Shown here piece after piece: positions 51,823 to 60,228 of a stretch of DNA of 64,000 nucleotides. Origin of the DNA: Planctomycetota bacterium (GTDB taxonomy: Bacteria > Planctomycetota > UBA1135 > GCA-002686595); NCBI GenBank assembly GCA_016795325.1, contig JAEUHY010000015.1:744001-808000 (forward strand). The letters run 5' to 3'. The stretch's first letter is position 1. Each line of letters begins with the position of its first letter. Made by a program: the position numbers and the translations under genes. Below the pieces are notes generated by a model. The model was given only the letters and a program-made list of their open reading frames with translations, was not told the DNA's origin and did no database searches.

Positions 51823-52890
51823 GTGGGCCGGATTCGGGTGCTTGCGCTCGGCGCCACGGCGGTCACGCGTCGCGAGCTACGCGAGGCGCTGGCGGGCGAG
51901 GAGTTCGAACTGCTCGCCGTGGTCGGAGCCCATCCGGCTGCGCTGCTGCGTGTCGAGGCGGCGCGACCGGACGTGGTCGTCGTCGAGCAGGGCATCACGG
52001 GGCCGCCGTGGTCGCGGACCGTACAAGAGTTGGCGGCGGCGGCGACGGCCGGCGCCGTGTTGGCCGTGGTCGGGCGCGGCGCGGACGCTCCGCGTTCGGG
52101 CGCCGAGGCGCTGTCCGCCGGCGCGGTCGATTGGTTGACGCGCGAGGAACCCGCCGAGTTCGCGGTGTCACTCGCCGCGCGCGTGCGCGAGTGCGCGCGC
52201 AGGACCCGCGCGCTCGCTTCGACTGCAGTGCGTCGCGCGCCAAGTCTCGAGCCGTCGAGCGAGTGCGCGCCCAAGATCCGGGCTGCTCGCACGGGACGCC
52301 CGGCGTGCGTGGCGATCGGCGTTTCGACGGGAGGTCCCAACGCGCTGGCCGCTCTGTTGCCGACGTTGCCCGAGGACTTCCCGCTGCCGATCCTGATCGT
52401 GCAGCACATGCCGCCGGTGTTCACGCACAACCTCGCGAGCAGCCTGCAGTCGACTTGCCGCGTGCGCGTGCGCGAAGCGGTCGACGGCGATGTGCTCGAG
52501 CCGGGCCTCGCGTTGCTCGCGCCGGGCGACCATCACATGGCGCTCGCGCGCCGCGCCGACGGCGTGCGCGTGGTGCTGCACCAAGGTCCGCAAGAGAATT
52601 TCTGCCGACCGGCGGTCGACGTGATGATGCGCTCGGTGGCGGAAGCGTTCGGCGGCGACGTGCTCGCCGTGATCCTGACCGGCATGGGACAGGATGGATT
52701 GCTCGGCGTGCAGCAGCTGCGCGCGCTGGGCGCTCAGGTCCTGGTTCAGGACGAGTCGAGCAGCGTCGTGTGGGGCATGCCGGGCGCTGTCGCTCGCGCG
52801 GGCCTGGCCGACGCCGTGTTGCCGTTGCCCGAGATCGCCCCCGAGATCCTGCGCCGAGTTTCCCCTCAACGTCTTGCCAAGGGCGCCTGA
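51823..52890 (+). CDS. cheB: CheB methylesterase with a degenerate receiver domain
   Basis: The 355-residue protein has the CheB catalytic triad: Ser168 in GVSTGGPNAL, His195 in QHMPPVFT and Asp291 in LTGMGQDGL. It removes methyl groups from, or deamidates, receptors. Residues 1-125 have the length and strand pattern of a receiver domain, but the acidic pair is missing (RVLALGATAV) and the phospho-acceptor position reads VVVVEQGITG, with Glu55 instead of Asp. Phosphorylation control therefore seems lost or replaced. The start is GTG 51823, in the same operon as cheY and cheR. Confidence 0.92.
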   Translation: MGRIRVLALGATAVTRRELREALAGEEFELLAVVGAHPAALLRVEAARPDVVVVEQGITGPPWSRTVQELAAAATAGAVLAVVGRGADAPRSGAEALSAGAVDWLTREEPAEFAVSLAARVRECARRTRALASTAVRRAPSLEPSSECAPKIRAARTGRPACVAIGVSTGGPNALAALLPTLPEDFPLPILIVQHMPPVFTHNLASSLQSTCRVRVREAVDGDVLEPGLALLAPGDHHMALARRADGVRVVLHQGPQENFCRPAVDVMMRSVAEAFGGDVLAVILTGMGQDGLLGVQQLRALGAQVLVQDESSSVVWGMPGAVARAGLADAVLPLPEIAPEILRRVSPQRLAKGA

Positions 52891-52913
52891 GCGTCGATCT
52901 CCCAGACCTGCCC

Positions 52914-53738
52914 ATGACCGTTCAAGCCTCCGACTTCCGCTTCCTCGCCGACTTCATGCGCGACGCCGCGGCGATCGTGCTCGAGCCCGGCAAGGAGTAC
53001 CTCGTCGACTCGCGTCTGGCGCCTGTGGCCTCGCAAGCCGGGTTCAGCGGCATCTCTGCGCTGGTGCAAGAGCTGCGCCGCAGCACGCACAGCCCGCTGG
53101 CGCAAAAGGTCATCGATGCGATGACCACCAACGAGACCTCGTTCTTCCGCGACGCCGCGCCGTACCAGCACCTGCGCAAGGCCGTGCTTCCGGCCTTGAT
53201 CGAGGCGCGGCGCAACGAGCGCGCGCTGAGCATCTGGTGCGCCGCTGCATCGAGCGGCCAAGAGCCGTACTCGATGCTGATGATGATGCGCGAGGAGTTT
53301 CCGCAGCTGGCGAACTGGAACGTGCGCTTCCTCGCCACGGACATCTCGCAGGAGATGTTGCAGCGCTGCCGCGCGGGGACGTACAGCCAACTCGAGGTCA
53401 ACCGCGGCCTGCCCGCGCCGTTGCTCGTGAAGTACTTCACCAAGCGCGGCATCGATTGGCAGATCGACGAGCGCCTGCGCAGCGCGATCGAGTGGCGCGA
53501 GTTCAACCTCGCCGGTCGCGCCTGGCTCGGGCTGCCCTCGTTCGACCTGATCATGCTGCGCAACGTGATGATCTACTTCGATCTGCAGACCAAGCGCTCG
53601 ATCCTCGCCAACATGCGCAAGGTGCTGCGCCCCGACGGATACCTGTTCCTGGGCACGGCCGAGACGACGCTCAACATCGACGAGCGCTTCCAGTCCGAGC
53701 AGGCGCAGAGTTCGTGTTACCGCGTGAGGGCCGCGTAG
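52914..53738 (+). CDS. cheR: Chemotaxis receptor methyltransferase CheR
   Basis: The 274-residue enzyme has the N-terminal helical domain, then MTTNETSFFRDAAPYQHL, IWCAAASSGQEPYSMLM (SAM site), FLATDISQEML and IMLRNVMIYFDLQTKRSIL. These are all standard for CheR, which methylates receptor glutamates. It lies 23 bases after cheB and 11 bases before a CheX-like gene. Confidence 0.95.
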   Translation: MTVQASDFRFLADFMRDAAAIVLEPGKEYLVDSRLAPVASQAGFSGISALVQELRRSTHSPLAQKVIDAMTTNETSFFRDAAPYQHLRKAVLPALIEARRNERALSIWCAAASSGQEPYSMLMMMREEFPQLANWNVRFLATDISQEMLQRCRAGTYSQLEVNRGLPAPLLVKYFTKRGIDWQIDERLRSAIEWREFNLAGRAWLGLPSFDLIMLRNVMIYFDLQTKRSILANMRKVLRPDGYLFLGTAETTLNIDERFQSEQAQSSCYRVRAA

Positions 53739-53749
53739 GGAGCGCACCG

Positions 53750-54217
53750 ATGGGCAAGGGCGAGACAAAGCTCGACATCGAGCGGTTGATCGACGCGATG
53801 TTCCACGGCGTTTGGCGGGAGGCGCTCGGCGCAGGACTGCGCGCCAATCCGAGCAAGCGGCCTCCCGGGCCGCACGAAGAGCTGATCGTGTCGACGCTGG
53901 GCGTGCGCGGCGAGCGGAGTCTCGATGTGCGCTTGGAGTGTCCGCACTCGACGGCCATGGCGCTGGCGGCCGCGTTCCTTCGCAAGCCGACGCACGAGTT
54001 GGCCCACGACGAATTGCAGAGCGTCGTCGACGAATTCGCGAACATCCTCGCCGGGAACCTCAAGGGCGCTCTGCCGGGGCGCAACGAACTGCGCTCGGGC
54101 GGCGCCGGCGCGCGCCACTCCGCGGGAGCCGTGCTGCGCGACGGCGTGCGACGCGAACTGGAGTTCGGCGGGTGGCCGTGCGTGCTGCTCGTGTCCGTGG
54201 CGCGCGACGGAGCTTGA
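53750..54217 (+). CDS. CheX/CheC-type phosphatase-like protein 1
   Basis: The 155-residue protein carries one CheC/CheX helix of the form ELQSVVDEFANILAGNLKGAL. Glu95 and Asn98 form the E-x-x-N pair that catalyses CheY-P dephosphorylation in this superfamily. The rest is the expected alpha/beta scaffold. CheX works as a homodimer with one such helix per chain. It follows cheR closely. Which CheY it serves is unknown. Confidence 0.75.
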   Translation: MGKGETKLDIERLIDAMFHGVWREALGAGLRANPSKRPPGPHEELIVSTLGVRGERSLDVRLECPHSTAMALAAAFLRKPTHELAHDELQSVVDEFANILAGNLKGALPGRNELRSGGAGARHSAGAVLRDGVRRELEFGGWPCVLLVSVARDGA

Positions 54218-54362
54218 GCGCGGCGCGCGGCGAATCTGTCGGCAGCGCTCAAGAACGGCGCGTTCCCGACTCGAAACATCCCGCGCGTTCGAGCGCGCGC
54301 CCCGTGTGACGGGTGCGTCGGACGTTCCGCGCCACACCCCGAAGAACTACGGCATTCCTGCG

Positions 54363-54737
54363 ATGAACAAGGTCTTGATCGTCGACGACTCCGCCACCAT
54401 GCGCAAGATCATCACCCGCGTGCTGCGCCAAGCAGAGATCCCGGTCAACGCCGTGGTCGAGGCCGGCAACGGGGTGGAAGGACTCGCCAAACTGCAGAGC
54501 GAGCCCGACATCGATCTGATCCTCTCCGACGTGAACATGCCGGAGATGAACGGCGTCGATTTCGTGAAGGCGGTCCGCACCAGCCACGACAAGGAGAAGC
54601 TGCCGATGATCATGGTCACGACCGAAGGCGGCGAGGCGATGATGAAGTCGGCTCTGGATCTGGGCGCCAACGGGTACGTGACCAAGCCGTTCACGCCGGA
54701 GAGCATTCGGCGCGCCTTGGAGGCGTACCTTGGCTGA
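54363..54737 (+). CDS. cheY: Response regulator CheY (second copy)
   Basis: The 124-residue receiver has Asp8-Asp9, phospho-acceptor Asp56 in LILSDVNMPEMNGVDF, a switch Thr in MVTTEGG, and Lys in VTKPFTPE. It is only moderately similar to the first CheY of this cluster, so the two probably have different partners. A 145-base gap precedes it. The next gene starts inside its last codons. Confidence 0.95.
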   Translation: MNKVLIVDDSATMRKIITRVLRQAEIPVNAVVEAGNGVEGLAKLQSEPDIDLILSDVNMPEMNGVDFVKAVRTSHDKEKLPMIMVTTEGGEAMMKSALDLGANGYVTKPFTPESIRRALEAYLG

Positions 54738-55305
54738 GAGCGCCGCGCCGTCGGCCGCCGGAGCGCTCCCCAGCGACGCGGAGCTCCTCGGTCACTTGGA
54801 GCGCGCCGTCGACGAGGTTTTCGCCACCATGATCGGCACGTGCGAACGCCGCGCGCGCGTCGACGGCGGCGAATTGATCGAACGTTCGAACGGCGCCGAA
54901 CTCGAGTTGTTGCTCGACGGCGGCGCGCTGCTGCGGGTCGACCGCGAAGCCGTGGTCGAGTTCCGCGGCGCGCTCGACGGCCGCGTCGCGATCCGCGCGA
55001 ACGCGGCCTGCGCGACGGCCATCGCGCGCGGCTTGTTGATGAGCGAGGAGGAGGAGTCGCTCGCGCTCGAGGACGTGAACGACGCGCTCAAGGAGTGCGC
55101 CAACATGTTGACCGGCTGGCTCAAGAGCAAAGCGCTCGACCCGCTCGGCGCCTTCAGCATGAGCGTTCCGTTCATCAAGGACGCGCCGCGCGAACTCGTC
55201 GGTGCGCCCGCTGGGACGCTGGTCTACTCCACTCGCGGCGGCGAGTTCGCGATCGAGCTGTGGCGCCGCCCGCCGTCCCAGAACCAGCTGGTCGAGTCGC
55301 GCTGA
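54730..55305 (+). CDS. CheX/CheC-type phosphatase-like protein 2
   Basis: The 191-residue protein starts at TTG 54730, overlapping the second cheY by 8 bases. The key helix reads LEDVNDALKECANMLTGWLKS, with Glu122 and Asn125 as the E-x-x-N pair. The tight coupling to cheY suggests that this CheY is its substrate. No membrane segment is visible. Confidence 0.72.
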   Translation: MAESAAPSAAGALPSDAELLGHLERAVDEVFATMIGTCERRARVDGGELIERSNGAELELLLDGGALLRVDREAVVEFRGALDGRVAIRANAACATAIARGLLMSEEEESLALEDVNDALKECANMLTGWLKSKALDPLGAFSMSVPFIKDAPRELVGAPAGTLVYSTRGGEFAIELWRRPPSQNQLVESR

Positions 55306-55310
55306 ACGCC

Positions 55311-55895
55311 ATGGCTTCGACCCAAGACCAAGCTGCTGCACAGGACGCCGCGCTGTGCGAAGGGCTGATGCGCCGCATCTGCGACGATCTAGGCATGTTC
55401 CTCGATCGCCCGCTCTCGATCGAAAGCGTGCAGGCCGCGCGCAGCGTGAACAAGGTCGCCGGCGAGCGCAGCGTGCACATCGCGTTCAAGTTCGGCGTGA
55501 CGATCGACGGCGTCGCACAACACGGAGCGATGCTCGTCCCGCTGGCGGACGCGATCTCGTTCGCCTGCTACCTGATGATGATGACCGACGAAGTCGTCAC
55601 GTCGCGCCGCAAGGAGAAGGAGCTCGACCGCGCCCAGAAGGACGCGATGGTCGAGGTCTGCAATCTCGTGGGCGGCTCCATCGACGGCGCATTGCGCGAC
55701 ATGTTCCAAAAGCGCGTGTCAGCCCGTTCGGAAGGTTGCCAGGGAATGCGTCCAGGCGCAGCGCCCGCGTTCGAGCGCGTGAGCGGCGTCGAGCTGACCG
55801 TGTGCCGCGCCAAGGTCAAGCTGCACACGTTTCCGAGCTTCGAGATGCTGCTGATGCTGCCGGCGATCCCACCCGAGGCGCCGAACGCCGCCTGA
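55311..55895 (+). CDS. CheX/CheC-type phosphatase-like protein 3
   Basis: The 194-residue protein has KDAMVEVCNLVGGSIDGAL, with Glu115 and Asn118 as the E-x-x-N pair. The VGGSIDGAL continuation resembles CheC/FliN-type family members. It starts 5 bases after the previous gene and closes the chemotaxis operon. A FliY/FliN-like scaffold role is an alternative to phosphatase activity. Confidence 0.68.
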   Translation: MASTQDQAAAQDAALCEGLMRRICDDLGMFLDRPLSIESVQAARSVNKVAGERSVHIAFKFGVTIDGVAQHGAMLVPLADAISFACYLMMMTDEVVTSRRKEKELDRAQKDAMVEVCNLVGGSIDGALRDMFQKRVSARSEGCQGMRPGAAPAFERVSGVELTVCRAKVKLHTFPSFEMLLMLPAIPPEAPNAA

Positions 55896-55917
55896 CGCGC
55901 GACGCCGGAACGATTCG

Positions 55918-55954
55918 CCGCGCCGGGCGGCTGCGAGAGCTCGCTCCGGCGCGG
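55918..55954. terminator. Hairpin between the convergent che operon and GH31 gene
   Basis: CCGCGCCGG (55918-55926) and CCGGCGCGG (55946-55954) are perfect 9-base inverted repeats around a 19-base loop that itself contains GCGAG/CTCGC. It lies between converging genes and could end transcription from both sides. No T-run follows. Confidence 0.5.
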
Positions 55955-55982
55955 GATGCTTCAACGACGCGGGCCGCGGGAC

Positions 55983-58151
55983 TCAGGTCTTGGCCGGCGC
56001 CTTCATTCCGTGCGCGACGACGCGCCACGCCCGATCGAGCACTTCCTCGCCGTCGACGAAGGCGTCGATCACCACGCGACCGCGCAGGATGCGGGCCGAC
56101 AACGTCGTGAGTCGACCTTCGGCGTTGCGCGACAGCCCATCGTCCTCGTAGAGCTGGCCCGTGGCGCGCATCGCGGAGTCGAAGAACACGTGCAGCACGG
56201 GCTCCTCGTCCGCTTGGGCGCCGGTGTGCAGCTTCGAGGGCTTGTTGACGATGATGCGTCCGGCGCGCGCGAACAGCGGCGTTTGGCCCAGCGGCGCGTC
56301 GACTGCGTAGCGGCCCGGCGGGAGCAGGTCCTTGGAGTGCCCTTCGAGCTCGGTGGGGTACAGGTACCAGCCTTCGGCGCCCGCTGCGGGCAGGACCACG
56401 GTGCGCTTGCGCGCGCCTTCCTCGAGCACCGGCGCCACGATCAAGTCGGGCCCGAGCAGGAATTGGTCGTCGAGGTCGCGCAGCGCCCGATCGCTCGGAT
56501 CGGCGAAGAACATGGGCCGCACGATCGGCAAACCGGTGCGCGCGGCCTCTTCGAACAACGTGTAGAGCGTCGGCAGGAACTGCATGCGGCGCTCGAGCGC
56601 GAGCTTCACCGCGCGGTCGGTCTCGCCGCCGAAGGCCCAGGGCTCCTTGCGGCACGAATCCTTGTGGCTGTGCCCGCGGAAGAACGGCAGGAACGCGCCG
56701 AGTTCGAACCAACGCGCGAACAACTCGGGGCTGGGGTCGCCTTCGAACCCGCCGACGTCGGCGCCGGCGAAGGGCTGGCCGACCAGGCCCAGCGCGAGCG
56801 TCATCGAGAGCGACCAGCGCAGGTCGTCCCAGGTCGCTTGGTTGTCGCCGGTCCACTGCGCTGCGAAGCGCGCGCCGCTGAGGTGGCTCGCGCGTCCGAG
56901 CACGAAGGCGCGCTCCTCGGGCCGCGCGTCGAGCAGGCCCTCGCGCGTGGCCTGCGCCGCGAGTTGACCGTAGAGGTTGTGGAACTTGGCGTGGTCGCCG
57001 CCGCCCAGGCCGCGGTGCCGCGCGTTCAGCGGCAGCGTGCGCGTCGGCGTGCGGAACACGGCGGGCTCGCACATGTCGAGCCACAGCCCGCCCACGCCGC
57101 ATTCGGCGAACTTCTCGACCTGGGAAGCCCACCAGGCGCGCGTCGATTCCTGCGTGAAGTCGGGGAAGTTGCAGGCGCCCGGCCACACGCGCGCCACGAG
57201 CGCGCGGCCCTGTTCGTCGAGCACGAAGTGCTCGCCTTCCAGGCCGCTCTTGTGCGCGGCGTAGCGCTTGGCGATCGCGATTCCAGGATCGACGATCGTC
57301 ACCACCCGCAGGCCCTGTTCGCGCAACTCCGCGATCAGTTTCTCCGGCTCGGGGAAACGCTCGCTGTCCCAGGTGAACGAGCGCTGCTCCTTCATGTGGT
57401 CGAGGTCGAGCCACAGCGCATCGCACGGCATGCGCTTGGAGCGCATCTTCGCGGCCACTTCGCGCAGCTGCGCGGCGTTCGTGTAGCCCCAGCGCGACTG
57501 CTGGTAGCCCAGCGCCCACAGCGGCGGAAGTTCGGCGCGGCCGATGAGCTCGGTGAGCCCCTCGAACAATTGCACGAGGCTCGCGGCCTGCAGCACCCAC
57601 ACGTCGAACGGTTCGGATTCGAAGGCGAACTCGACGCCGTCGCTCGCGAAGCTCAGCACGCCGCGGCGCGGCGAGTCGGCGATCACAGCGGCGCACGAGC
57701 CGTCGACGAACAACGCGAGCGCCAGCGGGTGCGACGAGTACAGCGCGGCGTCGCTCTCGCCGTAGCGCCAGGCGTCGCTGTTCCAGAACTCGACGCGGCG
57801 GCCGTTGCGCAGCAGGCCGCCGGCGCTCGGTCCGCCGCCGTACAAGCTCGCCGCTTCCTTGAACGCGATCTGCGCGCGCACGGCGCTGGAATCCGCTTCG
57901 AACTGCGCACGCAGCGGGGCGTCTTCGGGCAGCTTGAGCGGCGTGAGCTCGGGCGTGTGCGCGAGCGTGAGCGAGGCGCCGGGGCGCGCGCCGCCGTCGA
58001 GCGTCGGGCGGAACACGAGGGCGCGCACGTCCTTGGCGGCGAGCGCGGCGCTGAAGCACTCGACGCGTTGCACGCCCGCCCCGTCGAGCGGGAACTGGGC
58101 CAGCGATCCGAGACCTTCGTGGGGATTCAGGCGGCGAGAGCGAGGCGGCAT
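55983..58151 (-). CDS. Glycoside hydrolase family 31 (alpha-glucosidase-like)
   Basis: The 722-residue protein is a full GH31 enzyme. It has the N-terminal beta-sandwich (ending PPLWALGYQQSRWGY at the barrel entrance), the nucleophile Asp359 in GLWLDMCEPA (family WxDMNE, here MCE), and the acid/base Asp436 in WTGDNQATWDDL. A ring of substrate-binding residues appears in GADVGGFEGDP and PFFRGHSHKD. C-terminal beta domains complete it. No signal peptide is seen, so it acts in the cytoplasm. It retains alpha-glucoside bonds during hydrolysis. It lies 12 bases after the upstream unknown gene, in one operon. Confidence 0.93.
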   Translation of the reverse strand: MPPRSRRLNPHEGLGSLAQFPLDGAGVQRVECFSAALAAKDVRALVFRPTLDGGARPGASLTLAHTPELTPLKLPEDAPLRAQFEADSSAVRAQIAFKEAASLYGGGPSAGGLLRNGRRVEFWNSDAWRYGESDAALYSSHPLALALFVDGSCAAVIADSPRRGVLSFASDGVEFAFESEPFDVWVLQAASLVQLFEGLTELIGRAELPPLWALGYQQSRWGYTNAAQLREVAAKMRSKRMPCDALWLDLDHMKEQRSFTWDSERFPEPEKLIAELREQGLRVVTIVDPGIAIAKRYAAHKSGLEGEHFVLDEQGRALVARVWPGACNFPDFTQESTRAWWASQVEKFAECGVGGLWLDMCEPAVFRTPTRTLPLNARHRGLGGGDHAKFHNLYGQLAAQATREGLLDARPEERAFVLGRASHLSGARFAAQWTGDNQATWDDLRWSLSMTLALGLVGQPFAGADVGGFEGDPSPELFARWFELGAFLPFFRGHSHKDSCRKEPWAFGGETDRAVKLALERRMQFLPTLYTLFEEAARTGLPIVRPMFFADPSDRALRDLDDQFLLGPDLIVAPVLEEGARKRTVVLPAAGAEGWYLYPTELEGHSKDLLPPGRYAVDAPLGQTPLFARAGRIIVNKPSKLHTGAQADEEPVLHVFFDSAMRATGQLYEDDGLSRNAEGRLTTLSARILRGRVVIDAFVDGEEVLDRAWRVVAHGMKAPAKT

Positions 58152-58163
58152 GGCGGAGAGCCT

Positions 58164-59819
58164 TCAGTCGAGCGCGAGGGCGCGGAGGGTGAGCGTGCTC
58201 AGGCCGTCGAGGCCCGGGCGCGGAAAATGCACGAACAGTTCGTCGCCGTGCGCCGAGGCGTCGCCATCGAAGCGCACCGCGCGGTCGGAACGCCAAGGCA
58301 GGCGCAGCTCGGCGCCGGCCGGCCCGGTGAGGCGCCACACCACGTGTCGAGCGCCGCGTTCGACCACGCACGACTCGAGCGCGGCGTCGTGCGGAGTCAG
58401 CTCAGGGCCGCACTCGCAGCTCAAGCTCCACACGCTGGCGCCTTGCACGGCGCGTCCGAGAACCTGTGCGACGAGTTCACCGTCGTGTTCGCGCACCTCG
58501 ACGGGGCGTCCGTCGTCGAGTGCTGCGCGGCTGAGCGGCGGCAGCAGCGGACGCAGCACCAGCTTCAGCGGCGGACCGCTCCAGTTCTCGAGCGCCAGTG
58601 TGAGCGTGCTGCGGCCCGCAGCCGTGCGCTCGCGGCGCAGTTCGAGGTCGAAGCGCGTCGCGCCGACCTGCACGCCATCCAGACGCGTTGCGTCGGCGCC
58701 GCGCGTGAAGTGCGGCCGCAGCAGCAGCACGCCATCTCCCGCGCTAACCGCCAGCGCGCACGCCTCGTGCGCCACCGCGCAGAGTTCAGCTTGCGCGCGC
58801 CGAAGTCGACCGAGCAGGCCGCCCGCGCCGCTCGAGTCAGGAGTCAGCACTTCACTCGCCTCGGGCGCCTGCGAGCAAAGTTCGAGCGCGCGTCGAGCCG
58901 CGCGTTGGCACTGCGCGAGGAGCTCGGGCTCCAGCGCGCTCGCGTGAGCGTCGGCGGTGTCCGCGAGCTGCGCCGTGCGCAGGGTGGCGCGCCGCGCTTC
59001 CACTTTGGCCCACAACATGCGCTGCTGCAGTTGCGCCGAGCTGCTGCTGAGCTGCAGCGTCGCGTTGAGGAACGCGCGCCAATCGCTGGCGAGGGCCGGG
59101 CCTTCGGCGCTCCAATTCCGCGCGATCCAGCGCTGCGTGTCGCGCGCCTGCGCCAGCGGATCGAGGCCCCCGCAAGCACCCGCGAGCAGCACGACGAGCG
59201 GTCCGCGAGCGGCGCGCGCGGGACTGCAGGGCAACGTGAGCACCGCGACCCGCTCGCCTTCCGTCGCGGCGCGCAGCTCGAAAGGCTCGGCCTCGGGGCT
59301 GCCGACCAGCAACGCCCAACCGTCCGCGCGGTGGCGCAGCGCGGCGGCGCCGGTGTGGTCATCGCGTTCGAGCGCGGGCTGGAGCTCGCCGTCGAGCGCG
59401 CCGGTCTCCACGCCGACGACGAAACGCAGTTCGAGCTGGAGCGTGCTCTCGCAGGCGACGTCGAGCTCCATCCAAGCCGCGGCGCGCTCGCGCGCGACGT
59501 GCACGCGCTGCAGCACGCGCGCGCCGGGGAACACGTACTCGAATTCGAGTTGGTCGGGTTGCTCCGCGACGGCGCGGGCCGCGTCGCGGCCGCGGTGCTC
59601 GCGCTCGGAGCGTACGCACAGCTCCAACGCACGCACGGGCGTGAACGGACCGAAGCGCACATCGAGCAGGCCGTGCTGCGTGCCTTCGAGCGTCAGCCTC
59701 CTTCCGCTCACTTCCAGTTTCGTCCGCGCGTCGCGCGCGGCGACCCGCGCGGCGCGGCGCGGCAACTCGTCGGCGGCGGAATGGGTTCCGGTGGGGGACG
59801 GGCGGGCGGAGGGGCTCAC
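58164..59819 (-). CDS. Large protein of unknown function upstream of GH31
   Basis: From GTG 59819 the product is 551 residues. A longer frame reaches ATG 59996, but its first 60 codons look non-coding. The first 200 residues are beta-rich (RLTLEGTQHGLLDVRFGPF, LELRFVVGVETGALDGEL), then a helical middle (about 255-400), then another beta-rich end. The order of a beta-sandwich followed by a helical domain would suit a carbohydrate-active enzyme and fits the GH31 neighbour, but I cannot name the family. No signal peptide is evident. Confidence 0.6.
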   Translation of the reverse strand: MSPSARPSPTGTHSAADELPRRAARVAARDARTKLEVSGRRLTLEGTQHGLLDVRFGPFTPVRALELCVRSEREHRGRDAARAVAEQPDQLEFEYVFPGARVLQRVHVARERAAAWMELDVACESTLQLELRFVVGVETGALDGELQPALERDDHTGAAALRHRADGWALLVGSPEAEPFELRAATEGERVAVLTLPCSPARAARGPLVVLLAGACGGLDPLAQARDTQRWIARNWSAEGPALASDWRAFLNATLQLSSSSAQLQQRMLWAKVEARRATLRTAQLADTADAHASALEPELLAQCQRAARRALELCSQAPEASEVLTPDSSGAGGLLGRLRRAQAELCAVAHEACALAVSAGDGVLLLRPHFTRGADATRLDGVQVGATRFDLELRRERTAAGRSTLTLALENWSGPPLKLVLRPLLPPLSRAALDDGRPVEVREHDGELVAQVLGRAVQGASVWSLSCECGPELTPHDAALESCVVERGARHVVWRLTGPAGAELRLPWRSDRAVRFDGDASAHGDELFVHFPRPGLDGLSTLTLRALALD

Positions 59820-60228
59820 GGCGCAGGTTCGGGAGGCGGTGCGGACGTTTGGACGCCATGCGGCGCCGCGCTCGATTGGGGGCGCGGCCGGCGGTCGGGG
59901 CAGGACAGTAGTGTCCCGCGTGAAGAATTTCGTCGGTCGAGCGCCCGCGCCGGCGGCAGGGCTCACGCGGACCTCGTGCTCCGGGCGGCGCTGCACCGGC
60001 CCAGCCGCTTGCCGTTGCGCCGTGGGCGGCGTGGCGCCCGCGTACGCTGCGCGCGAGTCGCCGCACCAGCTTCGGAACAGCGCGCGCGGGCCGCGTGGCC
60101 CCCGAAGCCCTGCGCCGGACGCCGCGCCGGCCGGTGGACGCGTCGCGGTTGGCGCTCTCGCAGCTGGGGGAGCCGCGTCGCCGGACCTTCAAGCCCCGCC
60201 GCGGACGTGCCGATCAGCGACGGACGTC
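59820..60228. other. 409-base divergent region
   Basis: No gene is supportable. A GGACA/TGTCC dyad with a 4-base loop (about 59903-59916) overlaps TACTGT on the minus strand, which could be a -10 element for the gene starting at 59819. The remainder is very GC-rich and featureless to me. Confidence 0.35.
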
